A stretch of DNA of 64,000 nucleotides, taken from assembly GCF_000702205.1 (NCBI RefSeq), contig NZ_JNKW01000001.1:1-64000 (forward strand), in the 5' to 3' direction. Below are positions 9,509 to 22,020 of the stretch, piece after piece (positions within the stretch are counted from its first letter, which is position 1; each line of letters opens with the position of its first letter). A program made the translations under genes and the position numbers. The notes below the pieces were generated by a model that was not told the DNA's origin, searched no databases, and saw only the letters and a list, made by a program, of their open reading frames with translations. Source of the stretch: Lachnospira multipara LB2003 (lineage in GTDB: Bacteria; Bacillota; Clostridia; Lachnospirales; Lachnospiraceae).

Positions 9509-11317
9509 ATGATTAGTAACATTAGGAATAGTTTAAAGCTCTTAAAATCGAGCGGAGGTAATATTTTACGATTTGAATTGGTGTTTAAATTAGGCGCAAT
9601 TGCAGTAACGGTGCCGCTTTTGACATTTATTCTTTTGTTAGGAATGAAGTTTGCCAAAATTAGTTATTTGACCAATGGCTATATTATTAAAGCCCTCACT
9701 AATCCTTTTGTTATTATTTTAATTCTTTTGTCTATTGGATTATTAATTACATATTGTATTTTTGAAATGTCATATTTGTCTGTGGCATTTGAGACTGGAA
9801 GAAGAGGATATGAGGCTTCAATTAAGGATTGTTTATATAACGCATATAAGCGTGTAAAAATGAACTTTAAAATTAAGCATTTTCCTCTTTTTTTTGTGTA
9901 TTTATTTGCTATTGCATTTATTAATGTGGTGGTATTTATAAATATGGTTTTTACAGAAACTAATAAGACGCTTTTTAGAGTACATATAATTGGAGGAAGT
10001 TGGTATATTAAGCTTTTCTTGATTCTTGGAATTGCAATTATTTATGTATTGGTTATAAGCGGAATTTTTACAGCTAACATTCATATTCTAGAGGAGAAAA
10101 AGTTTAGAGAAAGCTTTAAGCTTAGTTGTAAATTAGTTAAGAAGAATTTAGGCAAGGTTTTATTAAATATTATAGTCTACAATTTAATTGTGGCCTTGAT
10201 TTTTGGCTTGGTTTACCTATTTATTACTATTGTATTGGTAGTTGGAGTTAGAATTCTTGATAGGGCATATATTGGAAGTACCCTTTATTTATCTGCACTT
10301 AGAACTATTAAAGCGATTTTTAATATTGTATGGACACTTATAGCTGTTCCTCTTTCATATTCGCTTATTTCAACAATGTATTATTCATTAGTTGATACAG
10401 ATTATATAAGCTTTGATTATGTGGATATTGAAGAGGGGTCAGACAGAAAGAATGAGCTTATTTATAGAATTATTCTTTCTATTTCAACTATACTTTGCGT
10501 ACTTTATGTGGCATTAAGTTTTAATGATAATCCATTTGAAAGAGTTGCTATTTTTCATAGTACTCAGGTTACAGCACATAGGGGTAATTCAGTGGATGCA
10601 CCAGAGAATACACTGGCAGCTTTTAGGGCTGCTATTGATGATATGGCAGATTGCATAGAACTTGATATCCAAATGACAAGTGATGGAGTATTAGTTGTTA
10701 TGCATGATCCGTCCCTTTATAGAACAACTGGATTAGATAAAAAGGTAACGGAAGTGACATATGATGAAATAAGCAAGTTAGATGCTGGTTCTTGGTATTC
10801 TGATGAATTTAAGGGAGAAAAAGTCCCTACACTTGAGGAAGTTCTTGAATTAGTTCAGGGAAAAATTGACCTAAACATTGAAATTAAGACTAACAATACA
10901 CGATATGAAATAGCTAAGGAACTTGTTGATTTACTTGCTAAATATAATATGGAAAATCGTGTGGTAGTTACTTCTTTTGATTATAAGTCCTTAAAGGCAG
11001 TAAAGGGATTTAACAGTAACATTCAGGTTGGATATATTTTATCCATGGCATATGGCGATTTTTACAATATGCAGGATGTGGATTTCTTTAGTGTTAATGC
11101 ATCCTTCCTTTCAAAAAGAACAGTAGATGCGATTCACAACTCAGGAAAAATGGTATATGCTTGGACAGTTAATAGTAGTGAATCTGCTATAAACCTTACA
11201 AATAAAGGAGTTGATTGTCTTATTACAGATAATCCGGTTATGATTAAGGAGGCTATTTATTCAAGGGATACATCTAACACGATTTTTAGTATGATTAAAT
11301 ACGTTTTTAATTCTTAG
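9509..11317 (+). CDS. Membrane-anchored glycerophosphodiester phosphodiesterase
   Basis: The 602-residue protein has an N-terminal region (about 1-340) with several transmembrane helices, matching the membrane domain often fused to GDPD in Firmicutes. The C-terminal GDPD catalytic domain (about 350-590) has AHRGNSVDAPENT, ELDIQMTSDG and the HDP motif, which supply the catalytic histidines and metal-binding acids. It should cleave glycerophosphodiesters from lipid or teichoic acid turnover into glycerol-3-phosphate and an alcohol. Whether the catalytic domain faces outward cannot be settled here. It probably shares a transcript with the preceding membrane protein and hflX. Confidence 0.9.
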   Translation: MISNIRNSLKLLKSSGGNILRFELVFKLGAIAVTVPLLTFILLLGMKFAKISYLTNGYIIKALTNPFVIILILLSIGLLITYCIFEMSYLSVAFETGRRGYEASIKDCLYNAYKRVKMNFKIKHFPLFFVYLFAIAFINVVVFINMVFTETNKTLFRVHIIGGSWYIKLFLILGIAIIYVLVISGIFTANIHILEEKKFRESFKLSCKLVKKNLGKVLLNIIVYNLIVALIFGLVYLFITIVLVVGVRILDRAYIGSTLYLSALRTIKAIFNIVWTLIAVPLSYSLISTMYYSLVDTDYISFDYVDIEEGSDRKNELIYRIILSISTILCVLYVALSFNDNPFERVAIFHSTQVTAHRGNSVDAPENTLAAFRAAIDDMADCIELDIQMTSDGVLVVMHDPSLYRTTGLDKKVTEVTYDEISKLDAGSWYSDEFKGEKVPTLEEVLELVQGKIDLNIEIKTNNTRYEIAKELVDLLAKYNMENRVVVTSFDYKSLKAVKGFNSNIQVGYILSMAYGDFYNMQDVDFFSVNASFLSKRTVDAIHNSGKMVYAWTVNSSESAINLTNKGVDCLITDNPVMIKEAIYSRDTSNTIFSMIKYVFNS

Positions 11318-11341
11318 AAGAAAGATAGATTGAGGTATAAT

Positions 11342-12583
11342 ATGGGACTATATGATACAGATGAAGAGATTGAAAGAGTAATACTTGTTGGTGTTGAATT
11401 AAATCCTAAGGATGATGTGGAGATGTCTTTAAAGGAGCTTGAAGAACTAGTAAAGACAGCAGGTGCAATTACAGTTGGTAAAATGATTCAGCCAAGGGAT
11501 AGCTTTCATCCAGCAACTTATATTGGTAAGGGTAAATTAGATGAGTTAAGAGCATATATTGCAGAAGCAGATGCTACAGGTATTGTGTGTGATGATGAAT
11601 TATCACCTGCACAGTTGCGCAATTTAGAGGATGAATTACAGACTAAGGTTATGGATAGAACAATGGTAATTCTTGATATTTTTGCTAAGAGGGCAACTAC
11701 AAGTGAAGGTAAGATTCAGGTTGAAATGGCACAGCTTAAATATCGTTCCACAAGATTATCAGGACTTGGTGTAAGCCTTTCAAGACTTGGTGGTGGTATT
11801 GGTACAAGAGGACCTGGTGAGAAAAAAATCGAAACAGATAGACGATTAATTAGAGACAGAATTACAAAATTATCTAGAGATTTAGATGAGATTAAGGCTC
11901 ATAGAGAAGTGCAAAGAACAAAAAGAGATAAGGCAACTACCTTGGTTTGTGCAATTGTAGGTTATACAAATGCAGGTAAATCAACACTTCTTAATGATTT
12001 AACTAATGCTAATGTTCTATCTGAAGATAAGCTTTTTGCCACACTTGACCCTACAACTAGGGAATTGGAATTACCTAATAAGGAGAAAATCTTACTTACT
12101 GATACAGTAGGTTTTATTAGAAAGCTTCCTCATCATTTAATAGAAGCATTTAGAAGTACTCTAGAAGAAGCAAAATACGCAGATATTATCATTCATGTGG
12201 TTGATGCTTCTAATGAAGATTATGACAGACATATGCAGACGGTATACAAAACCCTTGAGGAATTAGGAGTTAAAGATAAGAAGATTATTACACTAATTAA
12301 TAAGGTTGATAAGTTTGAGGAGCCTGTGGTAATAAAGGATACAAAAGCAGATTATTGCATAAATTATTCTAATAAAAGCCATATAGGTCAGGAAGAATTT
12401 TTAAATACCCTTCAGGAAATAATTATGGAATCGCGAGTATATATTGAGAGAGTATTTCCTTATAGCGAAGCAGGCAAGATACAGTTAATTAGAGAGTATG
12501 GTCAACTTCTAAAGGAAGAGTATGTCCAGGAGGGAGTTAAGGTTTGCGCTTACATTCCTAGAGAATTAGAAGGGAGATTGTAA
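11342..12583 (+). CDS. hflX: GTPase HflX
   Basis: The 413-residue ribosome-associated GTPase splits or rescues stalled 70S ribosomes. The N-terminal HflX domain is followed by the glycine-rich LGGGIGTRGPGEKKIETD linker, the G1 motif GYTNAGKST at 207-215, DTVGF (G3) and NKVD (G4). The start at 11342 is chosen because TGAGG sits 6 bases upstream; a TTG at 11330 is in frame but less well placed. It lies 24 bp after GDPD and 2 bp before folA. Confidence 0.94.
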   Translation: MGLYDTDEEIERVILVGVELNPKDDVEMSLKELEELVKTAGAITVGKMIQPRDSFHPATYIGKGKLDELRAYIAEADATGIVCDDELSPAQLRNLEDELQTKVMDRTMVILDIFAKRATTSEGKIQVEMAQLKYRSTRLSGLGVSLSRLGGGIGTRGPGEKKIETDRRLIRDRITKLSRDLDEIKAHREVQRTKRDKATTLVCAIVGYTNAGKSTLLNDLTNANVLSEDKLFATLDPTTRELELPNKEKILLTDTVGFIRKLPHHLIEAFRSTLEEAKYADIIIHVVDASNEDYDRHMQTVYKTLEELGVKDKKIITLINKVDKFEEPVVIKDTKADYCINYSNKSHIGQEEFLNTLQEIIMESRVYIERVFPYSEAGKIQLIREYGQLLKEEYVQEGVKVCAYIPRELEGRL

Positions 12584-12585
12584 TA

Positions 12586-13077
12586 ATGAATTTAATAGCA
12601 GCAGTAGATAAAAATTGGGCAATTGGAAAAAATGGAACATTACTTGTAAATATCCCAGAGGATATGAAGCTTTTTAGAGAAGAAACAACAGGTAAAGTTG
12701 TGGTAATGGGACGAAAGACCTTTGATAGCCTACCTAATAATTCAGCATTAATTAATAGAACTAATATAGTTCTTACAAGTGATAGAAGTTTTAATAATAA
12801 GGACTGTCTTGTAGCTCATGATATTCCAAGCCTTCTTGAAATGTTAAAGGAATATGATACTAAAGATGTATATATAATTGGTGGTGGTCAAGTTTATAAA
12901 GAGATGCTTCCATATTGCGATACTGCACATATTACAAAGATAGATTATAAATATGAAGCAGATACATTTTTTCCAAATTTAGATGAAGATCCAGAATGGA
13001 AGATAACAGCAAATAGCGATGAACACACATATTTTGATATTTGCTACGAATTTGTTAGATATTCAAGAATTAAATAA
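12586..13077 (+). CDS. folA: Dihydrofolate reductase
   Basis: The 163-residue enzyme reduces dihydrofolate to tetrahydrofolate with NADPH. It opens with the family pattern MNLIAAVDKNWAIGKNGTLL and contains VVMGRKTFDSLP and YIIGGGQVYKEML, with normal length. Its ATG is 2 bp after the hflX stop, with GGGAG inside the hflX end, so the genes are translationally linked. A strong terminator follows at 13118. Confidence 0.95.
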   Translation: MNLIAAVDKNWAIGKNGTLLVNIPEDMKLFREETTGKVVVMGRKTFDSLPNNSALINRTNIVLTSDRSFNNKDCLVAHDIPSLLEMLKEYDTKDVYIIGGGQVYKEMLPYCDTAHITKIDYKYEADTFFPNLDEDPEWKITANSDEHTYFDICYEFVRYSRIK

Positions 13078-13117
13078 AGTTAGACATATGGTTAAGTAGA
13101 TGACGATATGTTGATTG

Positions 13118-13163
13118 AAATAGGGTAAACGTGCAAAATAACATACGTTTACCCTATTTTTAA
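13118..13163 (+). terminator. Strong intrinsic terminator after folA
   Basis: AATAGGGTAAACGT pairs perfectly with ACGTTTACCCTATT around a 12-base loop, followed by a T-run. It closes the 8895-13077 transcription unit. Confidence 0.9.
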
Positions 13164-13286
13164 TCAATAATATTAATATTGATAAATTGTTATTTTTTTG
13201 ATAATATAACAATCGTGATTAAGAAATCGATTTCTGAGATATTTAAGAAACGATTAGTCAAAATATGTTCAAAAGGGAGAGATTTT

Positions 13287-15311
13287 ATGTTTTGTACAAA
13301 ATGCGGATTTAACGCAGGTGAATCAAAGTTCTGTCCTAAATGTGGCAGCCCTTTGAAGAAGGCACCTAACGCAGAAACTACATCTAATGAAGTAGTTAAT
13401 AACACAACTGTTGATGCTAGTAGTACAGCTAACTTTGCTAACAATGATTTTAATAATCAGACAGCAACATCTACTAATACAACAAATCAGGAATTTAACA
13501 ATGGATTTAATCAGGCTAATAACTTTAGCCAGCCTCAGGCTTTTGGCTCAATGGGTGGTTTTGATCAGGCACAGTTTGGTACTGTTAACAATACACCAAA
13601 GCCAAAGAAGAAGTGGCCTAAGATTGTTGCTATTGTAGCTGCAATCCTTGTAGTTATTGGTGTGGCTGGATATTTTACATATCCACTTATTGCTAATGCA
13701 TTATCACCTAAGGCTAAGGCAGTTACAGCATTAAAGAATTTAGGTAAGAACGTAGATTCTTATGTAGATGATTTTACTAAAACAGATTTTTCTAGTGAAA
13801 CAGAAGTAGATGTTACTTCACAATTAACTCTTAATAAGGCAGAAGTTAATGGTAAGGATTATGCTTCATATCTTGATGCTAAGACTATTAAGTATGATAT
13901 TCAGTCTAATTTAGAAGACAGCGAATTTGCTGGTACATTATCACTTTGCGATAAAAGTGATAAAGATGTATTAACACTTAAGTTCTATACAGATACTGAC
14001 AAGATTTATTTTAGTTGCCCAGAATTATTTAGCCAAACACTTTCAGTTGATTATGATGATGTAATTTCTACATATTCTAATTATTCAGCTGAACTTGGTA
14101 GCTTAGCATCTTCAGGTTCAATTGATTTAGATTCAATGGATCAGTATTCTGAAGAAATTAAGGCTGTTGTAAGCGATGTATTAAAAGGTTACTATACATT
14201 TGTTGATAACCTAAGTTATACAAAGAAGGGTAATGAAACATTCAAGTCAGAAAATGGCGATATTAAGGTTACTAAGTATGAAGTAAGTATTAATAGAGAT
14301 GCTGTTGTTAAGGGCTTTAATTCAGCAGTAGATGCACTTTATAATGACAAGAAGATTTCTTCATATGTTTCACTTGTATCATCACTTTCAGGCTATTCAA
14401 AGGATAAGGTTAAGTCTTCATTTGAAAGTGAACTTGATGACTTTGAGCCAGTAACATTCGAAATGAGTGTTAATAAGAAGAACGAAATTGTTAGACTTGC
14501 AATAACAGAAGATGATGCTTCAATATTTGCTGAATTTATCGGTAAGAAAGATACACTAGATTATGTTCATACAGGTATTACATCTGGTTCAGAATCAATG
14601 GATTTAGTTGTAAAGAAAGAAGATAAGAAGTATTCAGCTAACTTTACAATGAATATTCCAAGTGAAGATATTAAGACATTAACTGTATTAGCTGAAGTAA
14701 CAAAGAACAGTGACAAGGAAATTACATTAGATAAATTTAGCATTGTTGGTGAAATTGATTCAGATAAGATTAATTTCGAAGTTAGCGGTAGCGTGAAGGC
14801 TAATGATTTTACAGGTCTTGACTATACTAAGTCTGATTTCAAGAATCCAATAGATGTTTCAACAATGACATCAGCTCAGGAGAGTGCTCTTACAACTGAA
14901 GTTATTACTCATTTAGGCGTATTTGAAAAGGTACTTTCACCAGAACTTTATAAGCAGTTAATGGGTAGTATGACAGGCTTATCAGGCGTTTCAACACCTG
15001 CTATCACAGGAACTACAACAGATCCTTTAACAGGAACAACACTAGGGGCTCCTGCAGCAGCTGATACAAGCTACTTAGGAACATGGTCTTCATCAGAAGG
15101 CGTTTCAATTACAATTAATGCTGATGGTACAGGTACACTTACAGCAGCTGGAGATTCACTCTCAGTTTATGTAACAGTTAGCAATGGTTACATTACAGTA
15201 ACAAACCCAGCTGATGCAACAGATACAATTATGTATGCTGTTTCAGTAAGCGGTAATACAATGACATGGTCTGATTCAGACGGTGTTATTACATTTACAA
15301 AAGTAGCATAA
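13287..15311 (+). CDS. Zinc-ribbon, single-pass membrane protein with a large outer domain
   Basis: The protein has 674 residues from the ATG at 13287, supported by GGGAGA 6 bases upstream; the open frame upstream has no ribosome site. The N-terminus MFCTKCG...FCPKCGSPLKK is a cytoplasmic CxxC...CxxC zinc ribbon. A low-complexity N/Q/T-rich linker follows, then one transmembrane helix (about 111-133) after the basic PKPKKKWPK. The remaining 540 residues would be outside the cell and are rich in S, D, K and T. The end, after a TGTTTDPLTGTTLG linker, looks like a small beta-rich domain with TWSSSEGVSITINADGTG. Such proteins are common in Clostridia; function is unknown. Confidence 0.85.
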   Translation: MFCTKCGFNAGESKFCPKCGSPLKKAPNAETTSNEVVNNTTVDASSTANFANNDFNNQTATSTNTTNQEFNNGFNQANNFSQPQAFGSMGGFDQAQFGTVNNTPKPKKKWPKIVAIVAAILVVIGVAGYFTYPLIANALSPKAKAVTALKNLGKNVDSYVDDFTKTDFSSETEVDVTSQLTLNKAEVNGKDYASYLDAKTIKYDIQSNLEDSEFAGTLSLCDKSDKDVLTLKFYTDTDKIYFSCPELFSQTLSVDYDDVISTYSNYSAELGSLASSGSIDLDSMDQYSEEIKAVVSDVLKGYYTFVDNLSYTKKGNETFKSENGDIKVTKYEVSINRDAVVKGFNSAVDALYNDKKISSYVSLVSSLSGYSKDKVKSSFESELDDFEPVTFEMSVNKKNEIVRLAITEDDASIFAEFIGKKDTLDYVHTGITSGSESMDLVVKKEDKKYSANFTMNIPSEDIKTLTVLAEVTKNSDKEITLDKFSIVGEIDSDKINFEVSGSVKANDFTGLDYTKSDFKNPIDVSTMTSAQESALTTEVITHLGVFEKVLSPELYKQLMGSMTGLSGVSTPAITGTTTDPLTGTTLGAPAAADTSYLGTWSSSEGVSITINADGTGTLTAAGDSLSVYVTVSNGYITVTNPADATDTIMYAVSVSGNTMTWSDSDGVITFTKVA

Positions 15312-15343
15312 TTAATGTTAAAAATAATATAAACATATAGAAT

Positions 15344-15422
15344 AAAGAACCTTCTTATGGTATAATTATTACAAATTTTACGAGCGTGATAATTAAATAA
15401 TAAATAAGGAGGTTCTTTTTTT
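15344..15422 (+). promoter_or_regulatory. Terminator-like hairpin that contains the chemoreceptor ribosome binding site
   Basis: AAAGAACCTTCTTAT (15344-15358) pairs with ATAAGGAGGTTCTTT (15404-15418), with one G-T wobble, and is followed by a T-run that abuts the ATG at 15423. The AAGGAGG ribosome site is inside the 3' arm. An inner pairing of AATTATTAC with GTGATAATT extends the stem. It can terminate the upstream gene, and in a read-through transcript it would hide the ribosome site. Confidence 0.7.
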
Positions 15423-16889
15423 ATGACAGAAGAGCAATATATCAGGGCAAATAGAAGTGCCTTTAGGGTTAATCTTATAATTATTGTTATTGCTGTGGTT
15501 CTTATATTGATTAATGGAGTAAAGACAGATCTAAATGCGAAGGTTAATGCTGAAATTTTATTTGCAGCGTTAGGTATTGTAGGAGTTATTATTGGTAATA
15601 CCAAATATAAGGCTGAGAAAAAGGGCTCAATTGCAATAATGGGCGGTAGTTCTTTGGTTTTTATTAGCGCTCTTTTATTAGAAAATAATTTTTCTTACAT
15701 TGTATTGGGTCTTGGCGTACTTTTATCATCTATTATTTATTTAAATGTACGTTTAGTAATGGTAGGAGAAGCAGTAATTGTGATTTCAACAGCAGTTGTT
15801 TTCTTTAAAAATATAGGAGCTGCTATTGAATCAGAGGGCTTTGATGTAGAATTTGTTATTTTTCCATTAGGATTGCTTTGTGCCTGTATTGCTGCTGTAA
15901 GTTCAATTAGAATGTTAGTTACATTTAATAATGAGAATAATGAGACAATTCTAAAGAATGCTAAAAAGCAAGAAAAAGTGGCTAGGTCTATGACAGAAAT
16001 TGCAGATAATATTACATCTCTTTTTGATAAGGCTAGCGGTTCAGCATCAGAAGTTAAAAATATAATTATTAGCAATTCACGAGGAATGGATGATATTTCA
16101 TCATCTATAGAGCATACAGCAGAAGCTATTTCTGCACAGTCAGCAAAGTGTCAGGAAATTAAAGCTCAGACGGATATTATGTCTGATATGAGAATCGAAT
16201 TAAATGAGACCTCTAAGAATACAAAGAATAATGTTAAGGAAGGCAGAAAGATTATTAATGATCTTGATAATAAGTCAAAGCTTGTTGAGAGTGAATCTGA
16301 GCAGACTCTTGAATCAACAAAGGCTGTAACTAATAAGGTAGGAGAAGTACAAAATATTGTAGGTACAATTCTTTCTATTTCAAGTCAGACAAACCTTCTT
16401 GCATTAAATGCTTCTATTGAAGCAGCACGAGCAGGTGAAGCAGGTAAGGGTTTTGCAGTTGTAGCTGAGGAAATTAGACAGTTATCAGAGCAAACTAGCC
16501 TAGCTTCTAACCAGATAACAGCTATAATTCAGGAATTAACAGCAGATGTAGGTGTTGCAATGCAGAGCTGTGAAAAAACTGCTGAATCAGTACATGCACA
16601 GACAGATTTAATTACTGAGACAGGAGAAAAATTTAAAATAATAAATGATCAAGTAAATATCCTTATTGATAAGTTTGAAAGTATTGGTGAAAGTATGACC
16701 ACTATTGAGGTTTCGACAAATGAAATCACAGATAGTATTCAGAATCTATCTGCAATGAGTCAGCAGGTTACATCCCTTGCTAATGAGGGAGCAACTCAGA
16801 GTCAGGTAGCAGTAGATATGTTTGAAGACTTTGGTGAAACATTAAAAGGTATATCAAGTGAGGCAAGAAAGCTCTCTAATATTAATTAG
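15423..16889 (+). CDS. Methyl-accepting chemotaxis protein
   Basis: The 488-residue receptor has an N-terminal membrane region (about 15-165) of roughly five or six hydrophobic segments without a large periplasmic sensor loop. A coiled-coil signalling domain carries the hairpin-tip motif [20 protein letters not shown] at about residues 325-345, which contacts CheA and CheW. It probably senses the membrane state or a small ligand. No chemotaxis operon is adjacent; orphan receptors are common. Its ribosome site is embedded in a terminator-like hairpin. Confidence 0.93.
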   Translation: MTEEQYIRANRSAFRVNLIIIVIAVVLILINGVKTDLNAKVNAEILFAALGIVGVIIGNTKYKAEKKGSIAIMGGSSLVFISALLLENNFSYIVLGLGVLLSSIIYLNVRLVMVGEAVIVISTAVVFFKNIGAAIESEGFDVEFVIFPLGLLCACIAAVSSIRMLVTFNNENNETILKNAKKQEKVARSMTEIADNITSLFDKASGSASEVKNIIISNSRGMDDISSSIEHTAEAISAQSAKCQEIKAQTDIMSDMRIELNETSKNTKNNVKEGRKIINDLDNKSKLVESESEQTLESTKAVTNKVGEVQNIVGTILSISSQTNLLALNASIEAARAGEAGKGFAVVAEEIRQLSEQTSLASNQITAIIQELTADVGVAMQSCEKTAESVHAQTDLITETGEKFKIINDQVNILIDKFESIGESMTTIEVSTNEITDSIQNLSAMSQQVTSLANEGATQSQVAVDMFEDFGETLKGISSEARKLSNIN

Positions 16890-16945
16890 TAATTAATACT
16901 AAAAAGGATATAAAAAGCTAAAATAAAATATTGTAAAAAATAAAT

Positions 16946-16996
16946 AATCACCGAATTTGAGCGTTTAAATAAACAATCAAAATCGGTGATTGTTTT
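16946..16996 (+). terminator. Intrinsic terminator after the chemoreceptor gene
   Basis: AATCACCGA pairs with TCGGTGATT, with extra AT pairs inside, and is followed by GTTTT. About 120 bp of featureless AT-rich sequence separates it from the licT promoter. Confidence 0.8.
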
Positions 16997-17112
16997 AGAT
17001 ATTAGAAAAATTTCAGAATCCTTTAGAAGTTTAGTATTTAAGGGCTTTTTCAAGAACTGTTTAAATTGTATCAATTTGATTGACATTATTTTGTAAAAAA
17101 TGAACTAAAGTA

Positions 17113-17141
17113 TTGACTTAAAGCAAAGAATAATGTACAAT
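17113..17141 (+). promoter_or_regulatory. Promoter of the beta-glucoside (licT) operon
   Basis: TTGACT (17113-17118), a 17-bp spacer and TACAAT (17136-17141) make a good sigma-A promoter. The antiterminator RNA target begins about 20 bp downstream, so the leader would be transcribed. Confidence 0.75.
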
Positions 17142-17159
17142 ATAACCAAGATGTGAGAC

Positions 17160-17263
17160 AGATTGTTACTTTTAGGAAGGCAAGACTGGATTATACGTCG
17201 GGGCTATTTAGTTGCTTTATAAAGTAACAGTTGTAGGTTCGTGTATGATGCTGGTCTTTTTTT
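17160..17263 (+). promoter_or_regulatory. LicT/BglG-type RNA antiterminator (RAT) and terminator upstream of licT
   Basis: AGATTGTTACTTTTAGGAAGGCAAGACTGG fits the RAT layout (GGATTGTTAC...GGCAAAACC). Its 3' half overlaps the 5' arm of a terminator. AAGACTGG...TATACG at 17182-17197 pairs with CGTGTAT...GCTGGTCTT at 17240-17258, followed by seven T residues. An alternative GTTACTTT/AAAGTAAC pairing also exists. Phosphorylation-controlled LicT would stabilise the RAT and allow read-through into its own gene. Confidence 0.8.
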
Positions 17264-17270
17264 AGTTATT

Positions 17271-18104
17271 ATGGTTATTGAGAAGGTTATTAACAACAAT
17301 GTAATAAGTTCTTTTGAGAACGGTGCTGAAGTAATCGTAACTGGTAAGGGCATTGGTTTTGGCAAGAAACACGGCGATGAAATTGATAAGGAAAAGATCG
17401 AGAAGATTTTCCACCTGCCGGAGGAAAACGTAAGCCAATACGAAAAATTAGTTAGTAAGATGCCTTATGAACATGTTAGATTAGCTAACCAGATAATCCA
17501 TAATGCAAAGTTGCAATTGAACAGACATCTTAATCGTAACGTGTATATAACACTTACAGATCATCTCAATTTTGCGATTGAGAGAAGTAAGAAGGGTATC
17601 GTTTTTCATAACGAACTGCTGTGGGAAATATCGAAATTTTATAAAGCAGAGTTCGACATTGGGAAACAGGCTGTTAAGTTAGTAAAGGAGGCAACAGGAG
17701 TTGCACTGCCGGATGACGAGGCAGGCTTTATAGCACTACATATAGTTAACGCCGAAATGGACGGCGATATGAGGACAACATCAGATTTGCCCGCCATTAT
17801 CAAAGACGTGGTTAATATCGTTACCTATACTCTGGGTATAAATATTGATGAAGAGTCAATTAGTTATGAACGTTTTATTACCCACCTCAAGTTCTTGACA
17901 CAAAGAGCTATAGCGGGAACAGTCTATGGAGAAGATGATGAATTATTCCTTGAAGGAGTTCAGAATCATTATAAGAAAGAATATGCATGTGCTAATAAGA
18001 TAACTGAATATTTAAGTAAGAAGTTAAACTTCACAGCTTCTGAAGAAGAGAGAGTGTACTTAACTGTACACATTGCAAGAATTGTGAAGGAGTCAAAAAT
18101 TTAA
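17271..18104 (+). CDS. licT: Transcriptional antiterminator, BglG/LicT family
   Basis: The 278-residue protein binds RAT hairpins in leader RNA and prevents terminator formation when a beta-glucoside is transported. The N-terminal RNA-binding CAT domain (about 1-55) reads MVIEKVINNNVISS...GKGIGFGKK. PRD1 and PRD2 follow, with conserved histidines visible in MPYEHVRLANQI and LHIVNAEM. The start is placed at 17271 by homology to LicT N-termini. A clear ribosome site is missing because the codon follows the terminator U-tract, which is odd; a GTG at 17241 is in frame but would sit inside the terminator. Two RAT sites flank the gene. Confidence 0.93.
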   Translation: MVIEKVINNNVISSFENGAEVIVTGKGIGFGKKHGDEIDKEKIEKIFHLPEENVSQYEKLVSKMPYEHVRLANQIIHNAKLQLNRHLNRNVYITLTDHLNFAIERSKKGIVFHNELLWEISKFYKAEFDIGKQAVKLVKEATGVALPDDEAGFIALHIVNAEMDGDMRTTSDLPAIIKDVVNIVTYTLGINIDEESISYERFITHLKFLTQRAIAGTVYGEDDELFLEGVQNHYKKEYACANKITEYLSKKLNFTASEEERVYLTVHIARIVKESKI

Positions 18105-18162
18105 TATATTTCCATTGGTAAATTAGAGAACTAATGGATGCAAAAAAGTAATTAATCTTTAG

Positions 18163-18257
18163 GGATTGTTACGAGTAACGTCGGCAAAACCCGGAAGGCT
18201 TAATTTATATCACGGACTGTTTTTCGTGGTGAAATTATGTCCTTTCGGGTTTTTTTA
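18163..18257 (+). promoter_or_regulatory. Second RAT antiterminator and terminator, upstream of bglP
   Basis: At 18163-18191 the sequence GGATTGTTACGAGTAACG followed by TCGGCAAAACC is an almost textbook RAT. AAACCCGGAAGG (18187-18198) pairs with CCTTTCGGGTTT (18241-18252), followed by TTTTT. A second stem inside it pairs TAATTT...CACG with CGTG...AAATTA. RAT and terminator share the AAAACC bases, so the two folds exclude each other. This gives LicT control over bglP and bglA. Confidence 0.92.
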
Positions 18258-18345
18258 TTGGAGAAATCCAATTATATATATTTATATAGTCGAAAAATTT
18301 TTTAATGATTTAGGGAATGTTTAAAGGGGTTTTTACATTACCTAG

Positions 18346-20235
<1,890 letters not shown>

Positions 20236-20268
20236 TTGATAATTATATAATTTATTGATGAATTTAAG

Positions 20269-21769
<1,501 letters not shown>

Positions 21770-21815
21770 TCATTATCTAGAGACACAAATTTTTATACTT
21801 TTTTTCTTATATTTT

Positions 21816-21845
21816 ATTGGGTCAGGTAACTGACCCAATTTTTAA
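21816..21845 (+). terminator. Intrinsic terminator after bglA
   Basis: ATTGGGTCAG and CTGACCCAAT form a perfect 10-bp stem with loop GTAA and a TTTTT tail. Confidence 0.92.
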
Positions 21846-21875
21846 TTCAGTCGGAGTACGAGCTCCGACTGAGTT
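21844..21875 (+). repeat. GC-rich inverted repeat after the bglA terminator
   Basis: AATTCAGTCGGAG (21844-21856) pairs with CTCCGACTGAGTT (21863-21875) around a 6-base loop. The 13-mer AACTCAGTCGGAG recurs exactly at 34504-34516, next to another structured stretch. A CG-rich string follows (TTCGCGAGGATGCGCACGG). This looks like a short dispersed genomic repeat rather than a gene signal. Confidence 0.55.
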
Positions 21876-22020
21876 AAATGCTTCGCGAGGATGCGCACGG
21901 ATTCGGACAGGAATTTTTTAATAATATGTTTATTTACCTTGATGTAAATATAAAGTAGAATAAATGTGTGGTCAAATTATACGTAAGAAAAATGAGATAA
22001 AAAGAAGAAAGGAAATGAAT

